Positions 6,819-10,416 of a stretch of 10,416 nt of DNA are shown in pieces; positions within the stretch are counted from its first letter, which is position 1, and every line of letters starts with the position of its first letter. The position numbers and the translations under genes were made by a program. This DNA is from DASSFZ01 sp036514635 (lineage in GTDB: Bacteria; Chloroflexota; Anaerolineae; Fen-1058), in NCBI GenBank assembly GCA_036514635.1, contig DATBWU010000277.1:1-10416 (forward strand). The letters are read 5' to 3'. Below the pieces are notes generated by a model that searched no databases, was not told where the DNA came from, and worked only from the letters and a program-made list of their open reading frames with translations.

Positions 6819-7149
6819 ATCGGAATTGTTTTTCGACACACTGATCCTGGTGGGCGTGGCGTTCGCGATCATGACCACGCCGCAGGCTGCACTATCGGCG
6901 TCCGCGCCGGCCACGTTTGCAGAAGTGCAGAGCGTAGTCACGCAGCGCTGCACCGTGTGTCACGGCGCGCAGATGCAGCACAAGAACGTGCGCCTCGATT
7001 CCCCCGAAGAGATCGCTAAGCACGCGCAGCGTATTTACCAGCAGGCCGTGGTGCTCAAGACTATGCCGAAGAACAATGCGACACAGATCACTGACGCCGA
7101 GCGTGCGCTGATCGGTCGCTGGTTCACGGCCGGGGCCCCAAGAAGGTGA
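6808..7149 (+). CDS. Small periplasmic monohaem cytochrome c, PuuD C-terminal-like
   Basis: Electron carrier of 113 aa exported to the periplasm. An N-terminal hydrophobic segment (about residues 8-24, ending near TTPQAALSASA) acts as signal peptide or anchor. The haem site is C48-T-V-C51-H52, and M86 in LKTMPKN is the likely sixth ligand. The part after the haem (DSPEEIAKHAQRIYQQAV, then MP, then TDAERALIGRW) resembles the cytochrome domain at the C-terminus of the membrane urate oxidase PuuD, here as a free-standing protein. The ATG at 6808 lies inside the end of the kinase gene (11-base overlap); the frame is open further upstream but only as a shadow of that gene. It was chosen because the signal peptide starts there. 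Electron partners are unknown; DoxX and the second cytochrome downstream are candidates. Confidence 0.85.
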   Translation: MKLKSELFFDTLILVGVAFAIMTTPQAALSASAPATFAEVQSVVTQRCTVCHGAQMQHKNVRLDSPEEIAKHAQRIYQQAVVLKTMPKNNATQITDAERALIGRWFTAGAPRR

Positions 7150-7310
7150 CTTGCCAGGCCTCTGTAGATACTTTGGAGCCGGGGTGATTCAGACCGTCCG
7201 GATAGCAGACGCTGGGCAGCGACTGGAACACGCCCTATGAATGAAAACTGAATCGCAGAAGGTCAAGCAACAACAGCTCATGCATGCCAAATAAGGACGT
7301 CTGAAAAGAG
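7150..7310 (+). other. Intergenic gap with no recognisable gene
   Basis: These 161 bases hold no gene I can support. An ATG at 7241 opens a 17-codon frame (ending 7294) without a ribosome site, rich in Gln/Lys; a leader peptide is possible but unsupported. No terminator hairpin with T-run is seen, so read-through from the kinase/cytochrome genes into doxX-like is possible. Confidence 0.4.
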
Positions 7311-7847
7311 ATGAGAGTTTTATCGCGACAAGTTATCGACCAGATTGATCACTTTCTTGCTAAGCCAAAATTGGTCAATCTGGTCAGCACATCGGGGCTG
7401 AGATGGGTTGTGCCATCGCGGGTGTTGATTGGGTTGATGCTGCTTTTTCCGATAGGGGGTGGTATCCAGCATCTGTTTGTTTTTTATGCTGCCGAGGCAC
7501 AGACACCAAACATCATGGTACTTGGCACAGGCGTATTGCTGCGCACGATCGAGATACTGTCGAGCGTCAGTTTTCTATGCGGATTGGCGCTACGCCTTGC
7601 AGCGCTTCCTGCCCTGGTTATCTTTTTGCTGCGGGCGGTGGCAAACATGGCGAATTCGCTCACCTGGCTGGGAGATGTCCTGGGTAGCATTATCGAGCCC
7701 CAGGGCGATTGGGCCTTCGGCACCATATATATCGGTGCGATAGTGCTGTTGAGTGATCTGTTGCATACCGGGAGCGGCCGTTGGTCAGTTGACTACTGGC
7801 TTTCAGAAAAACACAAGGCGACCGACAAATCCGGATCGACGCACTGA
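7311..7847 (+). CDS. DoxX-family inner-membrane protein
   Basis: Integral membrane protein of 178 aa with four hydrophobic segments (about 33-58, 68-86, 88-110, 135-152) and a closing GSGRWSVDYWL, which resembles the G-x-GR-x-S-x-D ending of DoxX proteins. The family takes its name from the small subunit of thiosulfate:quinone oxidoreductase; many members are linked to quinone-dependent redox or oxidative-stress defence, but the reaction of this one is not deducible. The ATG at 7311 follows GAAAAGAG with almost no spacing, and AAGGA lies 13 bases upstream, so the translation signal is poor. GC content is visibly lower than in the ATPase gene. Two cytochromes flank it, which suggests electrons pass between the quinone pool and the periplasm here. 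Confidence 0.75.
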   Translation: MRVLSRQVIDQIDHFLAKPKLVNLVSTSGLRWVVPSRVLIGLMLLFPIGGGIQHLFVFYAAEAQTPNIMVLGTGVLLRTIEILSSVSFLCGLALRLAALPALVIFLLRAVANMANSLTWLGDVLGSIIEPQGDWAFGTIYIGAIVLLSDLLHTGSGRWSVDYWLSEKHKATDKSGSTH

Positions 7848-7889
7848 ACCAGCGCATGCCCCTCACACTTTTAACCAAGGAGTTCAGCC

Positions 7890-8393
7890 ATGAAATTTGC
7901 CGTGCCCGCCCTCGTCGCAGCGACCTTTGTGATTGTTTCAATAACTAACGCGCTTGCCGAGGCCCCCGAGACAAAACGTACGCAAGCGCAGGCTCCCACA
8001 CAAAATGAAGCCTATACACCAGGTTTAGGAGACTTCATGGGACAAATTCAGATGCGGCACGCGAAACTTTGGTTTGCTGGGAAGGCAAAGAACTGGCAAC
8101 TTGCGGCTTATGAACTAGATGAAATCAAGGAAGCCTTCGAGGACGCTGCCAAGTACCAGCCGAATTTCAAAGGCCAGCCGATTGCCGCAATGATTGGGCC
8201 AATTACGACTCGACCAATTACCCAACTCGAAAAGGCAATTGACGCCAAGGACACTGTGCGATTTGCAAAAGCATTCGATAGCTTGTCGAATGCCTGTACG
8301 TCCTGCCATCAAGCCGCTGGGCACGGATTCATTGCGATTCAACGTCCTTCGTTTCCGCCCTTGACCAATCAACGTTTTGAACTGCCGCACTAA
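7890..8393 (+). CDS. Secreted cytochrome c'-like protein (C-terminal CxxCH)
   Basis: Periplasmic protein of 167 aa. A clean signal peptide ends at NALA (about residue 23). The mature part is almost all helical: LGDFMGQIQMRHAKLWFAGK, a central ELDEIKEAFEDA helix, another helix ending KAFDSL, then C136-T-S-C139-H140 near the C-terminus and a proline-rich tail. One haem site close to the C-terminal end of a helical bundle is the pattern of class II cytochromes (cytochrome c'), known for binding gases such as NO or serving as electron carriers. I recall similar uncharacterised proteins in Burkholderiales. The start has an ideal AAGGAG 7 bases upstream, the best ribosome site of the cassette. It lies 42 bp after the DoxX gene, in the same direction. 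Confidence 0.8.
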   Translation: MKFAVPALVAATFVIVSITNALAEAPETKRTQAQAPTQNEAYTPGLGDFMGQIQMRHAKLWFAGKAKNWQLAAYELDEIKEAFEDAAKYQPNFKGQPIAAMIGPITTRPITQLEKAIDAKDTVRFAKAFDSLSNACTSCHQAAGHGFIAIQRPSFPPLTNQRFELPH

Positions 8394-8451
8394 GGCTTAT
8401 TCCGTGGCGCAAAAGCATGATCCCCGAACTTGAACCATTGAGGAAAAGACC

Positions 8452-10416
8452 ATGAATCCGACTGAAGAAGCCAGAGGACTCAATCCTGAAGAAGCCCAAG
8501 CCCGCCTCGCCCGCTTCGGGCCGAACCGCCTGTTCACACCGGCCCCGGTACGCTTCTGGGCGATCGCCGCCGAGGAAATCCGCGAGCCGATGATTCTGCT
8601 CTTGCTGGTGGTGGGTGTCTTCTACGGCCTGTGGGGTGGGCTCGGCGATGCGCTGACCATCTTCGTGGTGATCCTGCTACTGGTAGCCGCCGAGGTTGGC
8701 AACGAGTTCCGCGCCAAGCGGGCCATCGCCGCGCTGGAGCGCATCGCTGCACCCAAGGCACGGGTGCGGCGAGCCGGCCAGGTGGTAACGATCGACACCG
8801 AGACGGTAGTGCCGGGAGACATGCTGATCCTGGTGCCCGGCACGCGGTTCGCGGCGGATGCCAGGCTCATCTCTGCCATCAATCTCAGCGTCGATGAAGC
8901 AGCGCTCACCGGCGAATCGCTGCCGGCGGAAAAGGCCGTGGGCGACGTGGTCTACGCCGGCACCGTCGTCGTGGCGGGCGAAGGTGCAGCCGAGGCAAAC
9001 GCCACTGGCGCGGGCACGCGACTTGGCCAGATGGCCGCGCAACTGGGGACGGTGAAGCCGCCCAAGACGCCGCTGCAACTGGCGATGAAATCGCTGGCCG
9101 GCAAGCTGGTGTGGGTGGCGGTGTTTTTCTCGGTCGCCATTCCGCTGATCGGCATTGCCCGCGGCGGCAACTTCCGCGAAATGATCCTCACCGGCCTGTC
9201 GCTGGCATTTGCCACGATTCCCGAGGAATTGCCCATCATCATCACGATGGTGCTGGGGCTCGGCGCCTTTCGCCTGTCGCGGCAGAACTTCCTGGTCAAG
9301 CGCCTGCGCGCCGCGGAGACGCTCGGCGATGCGACCGTCATCCTCACCGACAAGACCGGCACCCTGACCGAGAGCCGCATGCAAGTGGCGGCGGTGTGGC
9401 CGCAGGAGCAGCAACAGATGGTGCTCGCAGCCGTGCTCGGCACGGTTTCGCCTGAAGTGCCAGACGCGCTGGAGCAGGCGGTTCTGGAGCGCGCTAATGC
9501 GTCGGGTCTCGCGCTGCCGCATGGCGATATCCTGCGCCTGCGCCATCCCGGCGACGGCCGCCGCAGCAAGGCCGTGTTGTGGCGTCACCCAGACGGACTG
9601 TGGCTGCACCTGACCGGCGCGCCCGAGGAAGTCTTTCCCCGTTGCCGTGAAGTCCCGGCGGCATTGCGCGAGCAGCTTGAAACGGAAACCTCTCAGGGGC
9701 GGCGGGTTATCGCGGTGGCGACGCGCAGGCTCGACGCACAGGACGCCAACCGGCCCCTCGCTGAACTGGAGCAGGACCTCGAACTCGCCGGTCTGGTGAG
9801 CTTCGCCGATCCGCCGCGCGCCGGCGTCAGGGAAACGCTGGCGCAGGTGGCCAGCGCCGGTATCCGCACGCTGATGGTGACTGGCGATCACCCCGCCACC
9901 GCCGCCGCCATCGCCCGCCAGGTCGGTATCTCTGCCGATCGGGTACTCACCGGCGAGGGACTCGACCGCCTCGACGACGCCGCGCTCGCCAAGGCGGTGC
10001 GCGAAGTGTCGGTCTACGCCCGCGCTACGCCGCAGCACAAGTACCGGTTGGTGGTAGCGCTGCAAAAGAATGGCGAGGTGGTGGCGGTGACGGGCGACGG
10101 CGTCAACGACGCGCTGGCGCTCAAGGCTGCCGACGTTGGTATCGCCATGGGCATCAAGGGCACCGACGTGGCCAAAGAGGCGGCGCAGGCGGTGCTCGCC
10201 GACGACAACTACGCCACACTCGCGCGCGCCGTGTTCGAGGGCCGACATTTCTTCGACAACCTGCGCAAGGGCGTCAACTATTACCTTGCGGTCAAGGTCG
10301 GCCTGATCGCGACCTTCCTGCTACCTGTGCTCGCCGGGTTACCGCTGCCATTCTCGCCGATCCAGATCATCCTGCTGGAACTGTTCATGGACCTCGCCGC
10401 CTCGGCGGGCTTCGTT
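8452..10416 (+). CDS. P-type cation-transporting ATPase (3' end beyond window)
   Basis: Ion pump driven by ATP, inner membrane; 655 codons are present and the frame runs off the window edge, perhaps 150-200 residues short. Seen in order: an N-terminal cation-ATPase segment (EEAQARLARFGPNRL); paired helices about 47-85; actuator loop with LTGES at 152-156; fourth-helix ion motif IPEELP at 256-261; phosphorylation site D300-KTGT; a short nucleotide domain with TGAPEE; TGD at 477-479; TGDGVND at 547-553; and a membrane segment ELFMDLAAS at the end. This is a P2/P3-like (Ca2+/Mg2+/H+ group) layout, not a heavy-metal P1B pump: no N-terminal CxxC domain and no CPC motif. The substrate is unknown. 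The usual Lys of KGAPE is Thr. AGGAAAAG precedes the ATG. A 523-codon antisense frame under it is a GC artefact. Confidence 0.93.
   Translation, partial: MNPTEEARGLNPEEAQARLARFGPNRLFTPAPVRFWAIAAEEIREPMILLLLVVGVFYGLWGGLGDALTIFVVILLLVAAEVGNEFRAKRAIAALERIAAPKARVRRAGQVVTIDTETVVPGDMLILVPGTRFAADARLISAINLSVDEAALTGESLPAEKAVGDVVYAGTVVVAGEGAAEANATGAGTRLGQMAAQLGTVKPPKTPLQLAMKSLAGKLVWVAVFFSVAIPLIGIARGGNFREMILTGLSLAFATIPEELPIIITMVLGLGAFRLSRQNFLVKRLRAAETLGDATVILTDKTGTLTESRMQVAAVWPQEQQQMVLAAVLGTVSPEVPDALEQAVLERANASGLALPHGDILRLRHPGDGRRSKAVLWRHPDGLWLHLTGAPEEVFPRCREVPAALREQLETETSQGRRVIAVATRRLDAQDANRPLAELEQDLELAGLVSFADPPRAGVRETLAQVASAGIRTLMVTGDHPATAAAIARQVGISADRVLTGEGLDRLDDAALAKAVREVSVYARATPQHKYRLVVALQKNGEVVAVTGDGVNDALALKAADVGIAMGIKGTDVAKEAAQAVLADDNYATLARAVFEGRHFFDNLRKGVNYYLAVKVGLIATFLLPVLAGLPLPFSPIQIILLELFMDLAASAGFV

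Larger units (their letters stand above)
1..10416. mobile_element. Interior of a probable Tn4371-like integrative and conjugative element (partial)
   Basis: The only backbone gene is the relaxase at 338-2299, whose architecture (MOB relaxase plus DUF3363) is typical of Tn4371-family ICEs. The remainder looks like cargo: gene scars, a chromate-resistance pair and a two-component/cytochrome/ATPase cassette. This fits the known habit of such elements to carry accessory genes between conserved transfer modules. No integrase, att site, partition gene or trb/tra secretion gene is visible, so the boundaries lie outside the window, and a plasmid or a decayed island remains possible. Confidence 0.45.

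Noticed and set aside
7241..7294. 17-codon frame before the DoxX-like gene
   Set aside because: No ribosome site or recognisable peptide; kept only as a remark on the gap.
8677..10248. 523-codon open frame on the minus strand
   Set aside because: It lies entirely under the P-type ATPase gene, which has all its catalytic motifs in frame. The antisense product is rich in His/Arg/Gly without recognisable domains, a usual effect of high GC.
1..10416. CRISPR array, tRNA/rRNA genes, complete insertion sequences, Rho-independent terminators
   Set aside because: I found no regularly spaced repeats, tRNA-like sequences, transposase genes with terminal repeats, or GC hairpins followed by T-runs.

Overview
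The window looks like part of an integrative and conjugative element, most likely of the Tn4371 type, from a GC-rich proteobacterium (Burkholderiales or Pseudomonas-like). The evidence is one full-length relaxase of the class fused to a DUF3363 domain, followed by cargo genes and scars of lost cargo. No integrase, attachment site or type IV secretion gene falls inside the window, so the element type is an inference from the relaxase alone.

Layout. 1-337: no convincing gene, but three strong dyad symmetries directly upstream of the relaxase, a plausible oriT/regulatory region. 338-2299: relaxase (+). 2348-2970: a patch of three abutting broken genes, namely the 3' end of an efflux outer-membrane factor (-), an internal piece of an MFS transporter (+) and the frameshifted 5' end of a TauE/SafE permease (-). 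2984-3017: a near-perfect 15-bp dyad, probably an operator. 3055-4600: chromate transporter chrA and a PadR-type repressor (+). 4601-4722: intergenic promoter region with several repeats. 4723-6818: OmpR-type response regulator and sensor kinase, overlapping by 4 bp. 6808-7149: small monohaem cytochrome c whose start lies inside the kinase gene. 7311-7847: DoxX-like membrane protein. 7890-8393: secreted cytochrome c'-like protein. 8452 to the window end: P-type cation ATPase, cut off by the window edge.

How the genes may work together. The chrA-padR pair reads as a self-contained, repressor-controlled chromate efflux unit. From 4723 onward everything is on one strand: a two-component system is followed by two periplasmic c-type cytochromes, a quinone-oxidoreductase-like DoxX membrane protein and an ion-pumping ATPase. 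This suggests an envelope stress or ion/redox homeostasis cassette that carries its own sensor. I do not recognise this combination as a named system. The DoxX-cytochrome part is clearly lower in GC than the ATPase gene, which suggests the cassette was assembled from more than one source.
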